From NCBI GenBank assembly GCA_028753945.1, contig JAPNXP010000014.1, positions 868,001 to 932,000 on the forward strand: DNA of 64,000 nt, given 5' to 3'. The position numbers were made by a program, and so were the translations under genes. Source of the DNA: Hexactinellida sp. DTS-2022 (taxonomy: Eukaryota > Porifera > Hexactinellida). The notes beneath the pieces were generated by a model. It saw only the letters and a list, made by a program, of their open reading frames with translations, was not told the origin of the DNA and searched no databases. Shown here one piece after another: positions 34,369 to 45,240 of the stretch (position 1 is its first letter; each line of letters begins with the position of its first letter).

Positions 34369-34835
34369 GGAGAAAGAAGGGGTTAGGAAATATGGTTTTC
34401 CCACTGTCTCTATGGCTCCCATGACCAATAGGTTGTCAGCTCGTTCACTAGAGAGGATTGATTCCTCGCAGTGCTTGCTTCCTGCGTATGCGGATCGTGC
34501 TGGTGGCGGCTGAGCCATGAGAATAAGAGAGGCAGAATATACTCTATAAGCTGTGCCGCTGGGACCGGCTCATCTGTTGTGAGCTTACCCAGTAGCTCAG
34601 AGAGGGGCCTACTGCATACAGAATAGACCGTTGTATGTCTCTATACGTTTCATCTCTAGCTCTTAATAGTGCATAACAGGTTTTCCAGCTTTTGTACCCT
34701 CATTGAAGGGATATCGGGCGTTTGTAACGCTTGATCACTCCAGCCTCTGTCCGGCTCGAGGCCGGATGTGAAGTACTTACCAAGGTAGGAACAGATCTCT
34801 TTCGAGGACCCAGCGAAAAACTTTCGCTCCACTCA

Positions 34836-35019
34836 GTGGCGTATCCAGGATTATTGTGAGGGGGGTGCTTTGGAGCGAGCTTAGCGAGCGATGGTAAGGG
34901 GGGCTCTTGGGGGGCAAGTTCCCCACAAATATACCATATATCCATTTTGGAAACCAGTTATGAGGGGGGTGTTTGAACACCCAAATGGCAGTGGCGTACC
35001 CCCCTGGATACGCCACTGC
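34836..35019. mobile_element. MITE with 'agtggcgtatccagg' ends
   Basis: Left agtggcgtatccaggatt, right ccctggatacgccact, plus internal gagcgagcttagcgagcga. It lies in the gag-like part of the DIRS element. Ends of this type occur widely in animal genomes, from memory. Confidence 0.75.
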
Positions 35020-35330
35020 CACTAAAGTGGACGGGTCAAAGAGAGCGTGTCCCGAATCGGGATTTTGGTCGGTGGTAGGAGCCACAGTTAGAGCATTCAT
35101 TGCAACAGGAATTTCCTGACTGGCGCCCAGTGGTATCAGGTAACGTAACAAACGTCGGCGGTGGCGCATTTGTAGCGAGCTGGGGCTCTGCTTGCGTGGC
35201 TTCCGGACGTTGGCCGCGCATGGAAAGTTACATATGTCGACACACGTGGTGATCGGGCTGGTCGCTGTCTTTTCCCACCCCCCTGCCGAATTAAATTATG
35301 TAGCTCTTCCAGTTCCTCAAACAATGGTGA

Positions 35331-35927
35331 ACAAACAAACAAACAAACAAACAAAACACATTGTGAATTAATATAGAAGATAGATCGAATATGGCCTTTC
35401 TAAAACTTGAGTAGATCTGTCAATTTAATTAATCAATTTATTGAAAACTTGAGTAAATGTGGAATTTTTCGACAAAACTTGAGAATTGGAATTAATTTTA
35501 TAAAACTTGAGTAGATTCGGAAAGATATAGTTTAATATTTGAGTATCAGTAAAAGTTTAGTATATTTGGAATTTTGAAAAAGCTTTACTATATTTTGGGA
35601 ATTTTACCATATTAATTAATTATAGTATGTATACTAGTATGTATAGACAATGGATTATTGCAAACTTAATTAGGAAATCTAAACACAGTTGTAGTGTAAT
35701 AATGGAGGAACAATCTTGCCCATTGTCAAAAATAAATTGTACCCGAAAGAATATTCACGATTAAATATCAATGCGCCCAAAATCAGTAAAAGCATATGTA
35801 AAAACCAATTAAACACGCAGAAAGGGATTAGGCTAAAGGAAAAATCTCACAGTATAACATGTACTAAATAGATAGAACTACAAGCTAAAGAATTCTATTC
35901 AGTTAATAGAAAGGAAGAAAAGAGGAA
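35331..35927. other. Left flank of cassette 1
   Basis: Contains an (aaac)n microsatellite (35333-35357), several diverged 'aaacttgagtagattcgga' units (35400-35590), then the conserved 3' flank of the A gene (gtagtgtaataatggaggaa.., gcccattgtcaaaaataaat..) shared with cassettes 0 and 3. Confidence 0.6.
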
Positions 35928-37157
35928 TCAAAATATCTGTAGACAGTTCTTAACAGCTTGAGTAACTACAATGACTCTTCCTTCTTTATCCACTGTAATA
36001 CCTGTAGGATTGTTAGAGGTAGATATTGTATGAGTCTTCTGGAATTGAGGGCTGAAAATATGAATAGAGTGAGAACTACGATCTGAAATGAGAATATTAT
36101 CAGTTTGGTCAATGAAGAATAAACAAGGATTAATAACTTCCATTCCTTGGCCTCGAGATATAACACTCTTCTGTAGAATGTGATTATAGTTGTAGAGATG
36201 GAGACAAGGATTAGATTCATCAAGAACATAAATGTATTCTTTGGAGAGTTTAACATCACAAGGGTGTTTGAGTGTATCTTTTCCAAACAGAGACTTGAAA
36301 GAGAAATCACTTTTGAGTATCTGAATACGATTATTATAACGATCACTAACATAAATGTCTCCATTAGACTCATCAATCGTTATACCAAAGGGATTGTTAA
36401 ATTCTAACTCTCCTCTCCCCAGTTTACCGATTCTAGAAACAAACTTCCCAATGAGTTGATAATTGAGAATACAGTTGTTAAATTGAGAAATAAGAATTAT
36501 ATCTCCACAAATAGCTACACCACTCGGGAAGTTCATCTTTCCTTCACCTTCATTGTCTCCAAATTTGAACAAATACTTGCCAGTACTATCGAATACTTTC
36601 ACACAGTGATTATCTTGATCTGCTATGTAAATATTGCCCGTTTTATTATCGACTGCTACATCACGTGGCCTATCAAGTTGTTCCATTCCATTTCCTTTCT
36701 CACAAACACTCACAAGAGGTTGTTTCTTGCTTTTATAGACAATTTCACTTCTCACTTTCTCTACCAACTTACCCAACTTGTTCAATTCAGCTAACATTTT
36801 GTTGCTGTCACACTCAAAACTAACCATTTTAGGTTCTATGGGAGTTTCGATAGCTTTTAGTTCTGTGTTCAATTGTGAAATAATGTTTTCATGAATAGAC
36901 TTATTTGGGGAAGTTAGAAGTTGATTTTGAAGAAAAGATTTTGTTGTTTCAAGATCTCGTTTCTTTTCATTAACATTCTCCAATTCGCTTCTATAAGAGA
37001 GATAAGAAGCTAGAATATTATCCAACTCTCTCAACAGCTCACTTTCTCTAGCTTTCAAGCAATCAGTTAATTCAACAAATTTATTTCTAATATTCTCTCC
37101 CATTCGATGTAATTCTAATTCGTAGTTATCTTCACTCAATGGATTAACAGTAGCCAT
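35928..37157 (-). CDS. A1: coiled-coil/NHL-repeat protein, 409 aa
   Basis: Single open frame from MATVNPLSEDNYELE to CLQIF. Residues about 8-145 form a charged helical coiled coil (ENIRNKFVELTDCLKARESE..). Residues about 160-409 hold six NHL-type blades, for example GVAVDNKTGNIYIADQDNHC, ITIDESNGDIYVSDRYNNRI and GITVDKEGRVIVVTQ. There is no RING, B-box or filamin domain, so unlike TRIM2/TRIM71 it is not expected to be an E3 ligase; NHL propellers usually bind protein or RNA. No signal peptide or membrane segment. The start is the only ATG before the helix and is conserved in A2 and A3. No intron is needed. The 5' flank (aaatcttaggaaatttagag..) is conserved between copies. Confidence 0.85.
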   Translation of the reverse strand: MATVNPLSEDNYELELHRMGENIRNKFVELTDCLKARESELLRELDNILASYLSYRSELENVNEKKRDLETTKSFLQNQLLTSPNKSIHENIISQLNTELKAIETPIEPKMVSFECDSNKMLAELNKLGKLVEKVRSEIVYKSKKQPLVSVCEKGNGMEQLDRPRDVAVDNKTGNIYIADQDNHCVKVFDSTGKYLFKFGDNEGEGKMNFPSGVAICGDIILISQFNNCILNYQLIGKFVSRIGKLGRGELEFNNPFGITIDESNGDIYVSDRYNNRIQILKSDFSFKSLFGKDTLKHPCDVKLSKEYIYVLDESNPCLHLYNYNHILQKSVISRGQGMEVINPCLFFIDQTDNILISDRSSHSIHIFSPQFQKTHTISTSNNPTGITVDKEGRVIVVTQAVKNCLQIF

Positions 37158-37432
37158 TCGTAAATCTTAGGAAATTTAGAGATAGTTTTCTGAAATATAA
37201 AATTTATATATTTAAAGTTCATATGCTATAAGATCATCGTATTTAGCACGTATTGAAACCTAATCTGTTTTCTTATCAGTTAGAATATCGACCTTATCTA
37301 TATAAGGAAATAATAATTTCTTTAAAAAGCTCAACTATTTATTATGGTTAATAGTAACTTAATACACAAAAAATAAATGCAGGGAAATATAATATAGAAT
37401 CTACAAATAATTACAAACATCTAAATTAGCAT

Positions 37433-38185
37433 TTAGAATATCTGTAGACAGTCCTTATCAGCATGATTAACTACAATAACTCTCCCCATATTGTCAACAG
37501 ATAATCCCATTGGATGCTTGGGTACTACAGTCCTATGTACTAATTCGAACTGTTGATTGAAAATCAATATGGGATTTGCATCTACGTCAGATACCAAAAG
37601 GTTATTCGTGTTGTCGAGGTAGAAACAGAATGAATCGATCTTTTGCATTCCAGGTCCTCTTGAAAGAAATTTGTTTGTCGTTGGTAGTTGCAGTCGAATA
37701 GATGGACACATAGATTTGAGACATCTAGAACATAAATAGAATCTTTTGACAATTTGACGTCACGAGGTGAAATAAGATATGAATTACCAAATTGTGATTT
37801 AAATGTGTAATAATTCGCGAGTAATTTCACACGATTATTGTTGCAGTCACAAACGTAAATTTGTCTCATCAAATGCTATTCCGGAAGGAAAATTATATTC
37901 ACTCTCGCCTTTTCCATTTCTACCAAAGTTAAATAGAAAATTGCCTTCAATATCATAAACTAAAATTAAATTAGGTTTCCAAACAAAGGTTTTGCGTTAT
38001 AACTGTACGATTGCCGTAAATAGCTATTCCTCTTGGATAACACATCTTTCCTTCACCTTCTATATCACCAAACTTAAATTTAAACTCACCAAATTTATCA
38101 AATACTTTAATACAGTTATTTAATTGGTCCGCAATGTAAATGTTTCCATTAACCATATCAACAGAGATACCATGAGAACTACATA
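37433..38185 (-). pseudogene. C1: broken NHL gene of cassette 1
   Basis: C-terminal blades are readable (FCFYLDNTNNLLVSDVDANP, MGLSVDNMGRVIVVNHADKD, ending CLQIF), and an upstream blade VNGNIYIADQLNNCIKVFDK. At about 37862 the ACAAAT..TTACG junction lacks eight bases found in C2/C3, shifting the frame; a further shift lies near 37660. The 5' part ends at 38185 where a 15 bp MITE end (cagtagaacctcgtt) replaces roughly 500 bp present in C2 and C3. Confidence 0.8.
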
Positions 38186-39560
38186 CAGTAGAACCTCGTT
38201 CCTTAATTTTTCACGTCACTCCTTAATATTTACTTTTCATGACTTATATTTTGGCTTTTTCGTTTATCCTACTTGCTATACTTTTAGCTCATTAATTAAC
38301 CATAGAAGAGACAATGAAATTCCAAAAAATTCTTCACGATGGACTCTTTCAAAAAGCTGGATTTATTATCGAACCCAATAATCTAACAGAAGCCATCAAT
38401 AAGGACCCAGAAAGAGATGTTTTGAGACTGATAGCGATATTGACGAACTTTGATTATATAGTACAACATTCAGTTGATAAATATACATAAATTATAGGAT
38501 CTAAATCTTCTGGATATTTTGTTGATATTAGGTGTTATAAATCTATCAATATTCAATGGAAATCCATGGATATCCACAAAAAAAGATCTGGATATGGATA
38601 TGGATATAGATATGGATATGGATGCGATTTTTCATCTCCACGGCAAGCCTGTTAACATCTCTGTAATGTACAGGGAGCAAATAACTGTAAGAAGAGCCTT
38701 TTTATACAATTCTGGCATGAAGGTACTCTATTGAAGACTTGTTGTTTCTAACAATAAATTATAAATAATGTAGGGGTAAGGGTTTTGTACGGAGTTGAGA
38801 AATGACTAACACAATCATAAATCTCTTGGCGTATAAATCCTGATTTGGAAAAAAAATACTATTAATTAGTAACAAGTAAAATAAAAACAAAAACAAATAT
38901 TCATATCATAAACTTTCAAATGCGTGAGTCGTATTTAGCATACTTAATCGATTATCTATTATAACATTAGAATTCTCAATTATAAATATAGACAGTATTC
39001 TATAAATGAATACTATCAGACTCTATAACAAAGTAAATTTTAGCCTTCAGATCGTCACAACAAATAACATTGTAAGTTGTAACTATGCCCAGCATTTAAC
39101 AGAATGTTCAAATAAAATAAGGGATGCCTCATAAAGTTACACATAATATTTATTGAGATTTTGAAGTCCTTATACCTACCAATTTACCAACCGTAAGGGA
39201 TTTTAACCATTTTGGTTGTTCTGTATCGGAATTATCACAGGGAGTTTGGCCAATTTACAGGGGAAATTCGAGCACCGATATGACTCAACTAGGTTGGCAG
39301 GTAGGTTCATTAGGCATGTGGCCCTGACCCCTGGATACCCACATAAAATCCAGCACTGCATAGTGTAAATAATTATAGAAACTAAATACAAAAAGAGAAA
39401 ACTGATTAATTCTTGAGAAATATCAAAAAGTATCCGCGAATAAAGTAATAAAAAATTAATTACATGAGGTAAAGAAATATATTAATAGATTATTTTCAGG
39501 ATAATCTAACAACGTCTGGTATCCAACAATTAGATTAACAGAAGGACATTGGTATCTTCA
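38186..39560. other. Spacer of cassette 1 between C1 and B1
   Basis: Homologous to 45540-46330 plus 47131-47830 and to 55190-55800. It contains a TGGATA hexamer run (38580-38630) and a + strand open frame at about 38313-38490 starting MKFQKILHDGLFQKAGF, about 59 codons, broken in cassettes 2 and 3. The block at 39205-39345 also occurs at 47295-47425. Confidence 0.6.
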
Positions 39561-39619
39561 GAAAGAGTTAACAATTAGAATTCATCTGACGCATGTATGC
39601 AGATGGCGAATATAGGTTG

Positions 39620-40840
39620 TCAGTAAATGAGAATACGGTGATTGTGCCCAGCAACAATGATTCTTCCATTGGAATCAATAGTAACTCCAGTAGGTGTAGA
39701 AATTTCTTCTTTAATTTGGTGAAGTAAGGTAGATTCATTATCGAAAATATAAATACATTTGTTGCCATAATCTGAGATAATACAGTTACCAGCTCCGTCT
39801 AACTTGAATGCAAAGGGGGAGCTTAAGTGTTTGGATATCGAGGTAGTAATAGTGTTCTGCAGATATTGGTGGTTGTAATTGAAAATGTATAGGAAAGGAT
39901 TTTGATGAGATAAGACGTAAATATTATCTTTGGTAAGCTGTATGTCAGAAGGATAGTTAATTATGGTATTACCAAACTGTGATTTGTATGAATAATCTTT
40001 GGAGAATATTTGTATTCTCTTGTTGGAATGATCGCAAACATAAATATCATCATTAGACTCATTAATAGCAATGCCACGAGGGTCTTTGAATTGTCCATCT
40101 CCACTACCTTGTGTTCCTATTTGTTTCAATAAAGTTCCATTCATATCAAATACTGAGAAACATCCAAGTAAATCCTGACTAACAAACACTTTCTCTTTAG
40201 AGATTGCGATACAGAGTGCACCTTTAATCGCTCCAAAATTAGACAAATAATTAAAATCTTTGTCATAGATTTTTACTCTATTGTTCGAATGATCGGCAAC
40301 ATAAATATTACCAGTTCTATTGTATACTTCAACTCCCCATGGACTATTAAACTGTCCCACACTATTACCTGCTACATCTCCTATACTCACAACTGGTCTC
40401 ACTTTATCTTTATACCTCACCACAGGCAGACATGAGTCGGTTGAGTTAACAACAGTAATATTACCGAAACATTTTATCGTATCCAATAGTGTAATTTCGA
40501 ATTCAAATAAGATACGTTTTGAACTAAATTCATTCTGTATTTCTTTCTGTTTCTTCTGTATTGCTTCTATGAATAAACTCTGAGTGTCTTTGAGGTCGCC
40601 AGTTGAGAGAATATTTTCCTGATTAAATTTCAATGCTCTGTCAAGTTCAATTATAGAATCCTCTTTTTTCAATTTCCCTTTTTGGTAATTGTCATTAATT
40701 TCTTCTAACTTTCTCAAAAGTTCTTTCTTTCTTTCCTTCAAACAATCAATCAATTGATTGAATTGAGTTTCTATATCGGATTTAATTTGACTCAATTGAG
40801 ACTCAAAACTGTTAGCCTCAGGATTACTGGCTGTTGCCAT
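39620..40840 (-). CDS. B1: coiled-coil/NHL-repeat protein, 406 aa
   Basis: Intact frame from MATASNPEANSFESQ to HNHRILIY. Residues about 10-125 form a coiled coil (IDCLKERKKELLRKLEEIND..). Six NHL blades follow, including GVEVYNRTGNIYVADHSNNR, GIAINESNDDIYVCDHSNKR, FKLDGAGNCIISDYGNK and GVTIDSNGRIIVAGHN. It shares the plan but only moderate identity with A1, so A and B are older paralogues than the cassette duplication. Compared with B2 and B3, changes concentrate in blade loops (ADHSNN versus ADQLNN; SQDLLG versus TQYELG). No intron; TATA-like and regulatory sites cannot be assigned. Confidence 0.85.
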   Translation of the reverse strand: MATASNPEANSFESQLSQIKSDIETQFNQLIDCLKERKKELLRKLEEINDNYQKGKLKKEDSIIELDRALKFNQENILSTGDLKDTQSLFIEAIQKKQKEIQNEFSSKRILFEFEITLLDTIKCFGNITVVNSTDSCLPVVRYKDKVRPVVSIGDVAGNSVGQFNSPWGVEVYNRTGNIYVADHSNNRVKIYDKDFNYLSNFGAIKGALCIAISKEKVFVSQDLLGCFSVFDMNGTLLKQIGTQGSGDGQFKDPRGIAINESNDDIYVCDHSNKRIQIFSKDYSYKSQFGNTIINYPSDIQLTKDNIYVLSHQNPFLYIFNYNHQYLQNTITTSISKHLSSPFAFKLDGAGNCIISDYGNKCIYIFDNESTLLHQIKEEISTPTGVTIDSNGRIIVAGHNHRILIY

Positions 40841-41046
40841 CTAATGATATTTCCCTTAACTTAGCTACAAATACAGAAACTGAAAAACAATGCTATCATT
40901 GAGAAAAAAGAATACTTCATCGATCATGGGCGTTACTAATATTTCCTACATACTATTGATTGTTGTTCTCTGTATACATGAAGCTAATCTGTGGACGGTC
41001 AATAGGAAGTTTAGTAGTAAAGCCGATTTTTAAACTAAATATATAT

Positions 41047-41215
41047 TGAGGAATTATTCAGGAGAGCATGATTTTTGGAAAATTTTAATTTAGGAGCGCG
41101 AAAATTTGGAATCTTCTCCTATACTGTAACATTAATTTGTGAATTAGGCGTATGAAAATTGTATCAGACCAGGATTAGGAGCGTATTTACAAATGGCTGT
41201 ATAATACACTGATTG
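41047..41215. mobile_element. 170 bp insertion 5' of B1
   Basis: Cassettes 2 and 3 read continuously (tatattgatgttcttgtg) where cassette 1 has this block, which matches 20490-20680. The flanks show ttga on both sides, so a 4-5 bp duplication is possible. Ends are not inverted repeats. Confidence 0.65.
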
Positions 41216-42776
41216 ATATTCTTGTGTGTTAAAATTATTAAATTGTTAAACTATCCATAAAGCAAATGTATCAAGGGCGGAAGTGATGAAAGAAGTGATA
41301 GATAGGAACACTTTTTCTGCCGGTACCAGGTTATTAAAACCACAAGGGTGTATGTTTGTATGTGTGTAGTATTTAACTGTATTGCTTTTGTATGCATAGG
41401 CGCCGAACCCGGGGGGGCGAGGGGGGCTCTTGATTCATATACGTACAGTTGAAATCGAATTGTTTTGCCTCTTTTCTCATGCATTTAGGGGGGGGGACGA
41501 TTTCGCCTGTACTCTCAATTTGATAGAGAATGAACTTTCCTTGAGTTCCCCTTGATTCTGCCTTGTGAATCGAGTATACTGACTTAAAATAATATCATCC
41601 ACAATTTTATCTACAGTCAACGCCCTGCGCACCAAGTCGGAAAGCTTGTAGGATCATAAATGCAATTTTGTCGGTTATACGAAGTCCCAAAAGTACTGGA
41701 AAAATTGATAGATTTGGGGAAGTCACCCTCAAACTTGGGGGGTCCCCCCCAAATGAATTTGATAATTCGCAGACTTGGGGGGTCCCCCCCAAATTTGGGA
41801 GGACCCCCCCAAATGAAACGAAAGTTGGGAAATTTGGGGGGGTCCCCCAAAATATATTTGAAAATTAGCAGATTTGGGGGGTCCCTCCCAAAATTGGGGG
41901 ACCCCCCCCGAAATGAACAGCGAGGGGGGCTCTTGATGGGGGGCCAGAGGGATGGACGGTTCTATCCAAAGGACCAGAAGGACAGTCCTTCTCAGACTAA
42001 CTGCTTTCTTATACTGTGTCCTTTCGTAGCTTTTTAAAAATTGTTTACAGTCTGTTCTGTCTAATTATCCACTCCTCTACCTGTCTAAATAACTTTGTTG
42101 TTCAACCATACTCAGAATTATTAAAGTAAACTAGCCCATGTCCTTGTACAAATGCCTTTATTGAAAAGCTTATTCTCAAATATTTACTAATCTAATAATA
42201 CTGGGTTTCTCAACCTGCGATCTCTTTAATTTTAAACGTGTCCTTCTTTTAAAGTAGTCATGGTTACCCTGCTGGAGAGGCACCTAACTTTGACAATTAA
42301 CCCAAAAGGAATTTTAAATAAACAAATTGGAAAATTACCCAATGAGCCGTTTTTTCTTCAAAATGTTGAGAGATATCACCCCTCGAGTAGAATAGATAAC
42401 CCCAACCCAAGTATTTAAAGGATCTGGTCTATCTCGAATACAAAAATTAAATGAAAGGCAGTTATCAAATTTACAATAAACACGATAACTTGTCGAGGAG
42501 TGAGAAATTTCGAGTGGAAACCTCAACCTTGTGTTTTAATAGTATGCATAGATAACAGTCATTATCAAGCCCATTGTCAAAAATAAATTGTACCCAAAAG
42601 AATATTCACGAATAATATCAGGTTACTAAAATCAGTAAAAGCATATATAGAGACCAATTTAAACACGCAGAAGGGGATTAGACTAAGGGAAAACTTCACA
42701 GTATAACATGTAAAAATAGATAGAACAACAAGCTAAAGAATTCAATTCAGTTAATAGAAAGGAAGAAAAGAAGGAA
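41216..42776. other. Spacer between cassettes 1 and 2
   Basis: Begins with the cassette's B 5' flank, then a left end of the 'cataggcgccgaaccc' element at about 41395 without its partner, then the G/C palindrome array at 41720-41925. Motif gcgaggggggctcttgat occurs on both sides of that array (41422 and 41922). 42060-42560 shows nothing recognisable; the A2 3' flank starts at about 42570. Confidence 0.5.
41720..41925. repeat. Array of ttggggggtccccccaa palindromes
   Basis: Six or so perfect or near-perfect 16-20 bp palindromes of the form aatttggggggtccccccaa are spaced by 15-40 bp of AT-rich sequence such as tgaatttgataattcgcaga. Long open frames here reflect low complexity. Confidence 0.85.
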
Positions 42777-44006
42777 TCAAAATATCTGGAGACAGTTCTT
42801 AACAGCTTGAGTAACTACAATGACTCTTCCTTCTTTATCCACTGTAATACCTGTAGGATTGTTAGAGGTAGATATTGTATGAATCTTCTGGAATTGAGGG
42901 CCGAAAATATGAATAGAGTTCGAATTGTAATCCGAAATGAGAATATTATAAGTGTGGTCAATGAAGAAGCAAAATGGATTAATAACTTCCATTCCTTTGC
43001 CACTAGATATAACACTCTTTTGTAGGTTGTGATTATAGTTGTAGAGATGGAGACAAGGATTAGATTCATCGAGAACATAAATGTATTCTTTGGAGAGTTT
43101 AACATTACGAGGGTGTTTCAGTGTATCATTCCCAAACTGAGACTTGAAAGAGAAATCACTATTGAGTATCTGAAGACGATTATTAAAAAAATCGCAAATG
43201 TAAATGTCTCCATTAGACTCATCAATCGTTAGACCAAAGGGATAATTAAATTCTAACTCTCCTATTCCCTGTCTACCGATTCTAGAAACAAACTTCCCAT
43301 TGAGTTGATAATTGAGAATACAGTTGTTACCTTGAGAAATAAGAATTCTATCTCCACAAATAGCTACACCAATCGGGAAGTTCATCTTTCCTTCTCCTTT
43401 ATTGTCTCCAAATTTGAACAAATACTTGCCAGTACTATCGAATACTTTCACACAGTGATTATCTTGATCTGCTATGTAAATATTTCCTGTTTTATTATCG
43501 ACTGCTACACCTAGTGGATTGTAAAGTTGTTCCATTCCCTTTCCTCTCTCACAAAGACTCACTAGAGGTTGGTTCTTGCTTTTATAGTCAATTCCACTTC
43601 TCACTTTCTCTACCAACTTACCCAACTTGTTCAATTCAGCTAACATTTTGTTGCTGTCACACTCAAAACTAACCATTTTAGGTTCTACCGGAGTCTCAAT
43701 TGCTTTGAGTTCTGTGTTCAATTGTGAAATAACGTTTTCGTGAATAGATTTGATATGAGACGATGTAATTTCATTTTGGTGATAAACTTTAGTCTTTTCA
43801 ATTTCTCGTTTCTTTTCATTAACTTTCTCCAATTCGCTTCTATAAGAGAGATAAGAAGCTAGAATATTATCCAACTCTCTCAACAGCTCACTTTCTCTAG
43901 CTTTCAAGCAATCAGTTAATTCAACAAATTTATTTCTAATATTCTCTCCCATTCGATGTAATTCTAATTCGTAGTTATCTTCACTCAAAGGAATAGCAGT
44001 AGCCAT
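42777..44006 (-). CDS. A2: coiled-coil/NHL-repeat protein, 409 aa
   Basis: Same length and plan as A1. It differs most at the start (MATAIPLSEDN), in the coiled coil around residues 70-90 (KVYHQNEITSSHIKSIHE) and in blade loops (ICDFFNNRLQILNSD; RQGIGELEFNYPFG). The loop type is shared with the A0 fragment, while other parts match A1 or A3, giving a mosaic. The frame is intact. Confidence 0.85.
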   Translation of the reverse strand: MATAIPLSEDNYELELHRMGENIRNKFVELTDCLKARESELLRELDNILASYLSYRSELEKVNEKKREIEKTKVYHQNEITSSHIKSIHENVISQLNTELKAIETPVEPKMVSFECDSNKMLAELNKLGKLVEKVRSGIDYKSKNQPLVSLCERGKGMEQLYNPLGVAVDNKTGNIYIADQDNHCVKVFDSTGKYLFKFGDNKGEGKMNFPIGVAICGDRILISQGNNCILNYQLNGKFVSRIGRQGIGELEFNYPFGLTIDESNGDIYICDFFNNRLQILNSDFSFKSQFGNDTLKHPRNVKLSKEYIYVLDESNPCLHLYNYNHNLQKSVISSGKGMEVINPFCFFIDHTYNILISDYNSNSIHIFGPQFQKIHTISTSNNPTGITVDKEGRVIVVTQAVKNCLQIF

Positions 44007-44279
44007 TCGTAAATCTTAGGAAATTTAGAGATAGTTTTCTGAAATACACAATTAATATATTTAAAGTTCATATGCTATAAGATCATCCTATTTAGCACGT
44101 ATTGAAACCTAATCTGTTTTCTTATCAGTTAGATATCGACCTTATCTATATAAGGAAATAATAATTTCTTTAAAAAGCTCAACTATTTATTATGGTTAAT
44201 AGTAACTTAATACACAAAAAATATATGCAGGGAAATATATATAGTATCTACAAATAATTACAAACATCTAAATTAGCAT

Positions 44280-45240
44280 TTAGAATATCTGTAGACAGTC
44301 CTTATCAGCCTGATTAACTACAATAACTCTCCCCATATTGTCAACAGATAATCCCATTGGATGCTTTGGTACTACAATCCTATGTACTAACTCGAACTGT
44401 TGATTGAAAATCAATACAGCATTTGCATCTACGTCAGATACCAAAAGGTTATTCGTGTTGTCAAGGTAGAAACAGAATGAATCGATTATTTGCAATCCAG
44501 GTCCTCTTGAAAGAACATTTGTTTGTAGTTGGTAGTTGTAGTCAAATAGATGGACACATGGATTTGAGACATCTAGAACATAAATAGAATCTTTTGACAA
44601 TATAACGTCACGAGGTGAAATTAGATATGAATTACCAAATTGTGATTTAAATGTGTAATCATTCGCGAGTACTTTCACACGATTATTGTTACAGTCACAA
44701 ACGTAAATTACTCCATTAGTCTCATCAAATGCTATTCGGGAAGGAAATTATATTCACTCTCGCCTTTTCCATTTCTACCAAAGTTAAACAGAAAATTGCC
44801 TTCAATATCATAAACTAAAATCAAGTTAGGTTTTGCAAACAAACAGTTTTGCGTTATAACTATACGATTGCCGTGAATAGCTATTCCTCTTGGATAACTC
44901 ATCTTTCCTTCACCTTCTATATCACCAAACTTAAATTTTAACTCACCCAATTTATCAAAAACATTAATACAGTTAATTAATTGGTCCGAAATGTAAATGT
45001 TTCCATTAACTTTATCAACATACCATGAGAACTACATAGTTGTTCTTTTCTTATCCAATTTCACACTTACTCAGGAACGGTTGTAGTTTGCAACTATAAT
45101 CAATAGCAACTACTTTTTAATGAGTTTGCCTTGTCACTTAATTCTTCCATTATTTTACCATCTCGCATTCAAAACTAACAATTTTCGCTTCAATTGAAAT
45201 ATAAATCGCGTTGACTTTTGCCATGGATATGGATATCCAT
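44280..45240 (-). pseudogene. C2: broken NHL gene of cassette 2
   Basis: Readable blades (SYLISPRDVILSKDSIYVLD.., FCFYLDNTNNLLVSDVDANA..). Around 44745 one T is missing from the run coding EYNFPSG, giving EYNFLPE then a stop; C3 has the same loss, C1 does not. Further upstream the linker to the coiled coil is degraded and the coiled coil is absent. Confidence 0.8.

Larger units (their letters stand above)
31700..35330 (-). mobile_element. Degenerate DIRS-type retrotransposon
   Basis: On the minus strand the order is a gag-like region, reverse transcriptase, RNase H, tyrosine recombinase, which is the DIRS arrangement. RT motifs: WRLILNLKALN, QIDLKDAYLAV, FGLSMAPYIFTKLLK; the catalytic YLDD box is lost (reads AYLATCC). 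RNase H and following region: QTDNTTTIRY, NITADALSR, VDLFASRLNNQ, FVSWRPD. Recombinase: TATRCSEIAAIDVRY then HSKTWRNRH. Each part is in a different frame with stops, so it is dead. Two later insertions lie inside it (33972-34368 and 34836-35019). Terminal repeats were not recognised. G+C is well above the surrounding sequence. Confidence 0.8.

Noticed and set aside
35963..36794. Overlapping frames within A1 on both strands
   Set aside because: Shadows of the NHL gene; the same shadows recur in A2 and A3.
41607..42037. Gly/Pro-rich frames on both strands
   Set aside because: They arise from the ggggggtcccccc palindromes.
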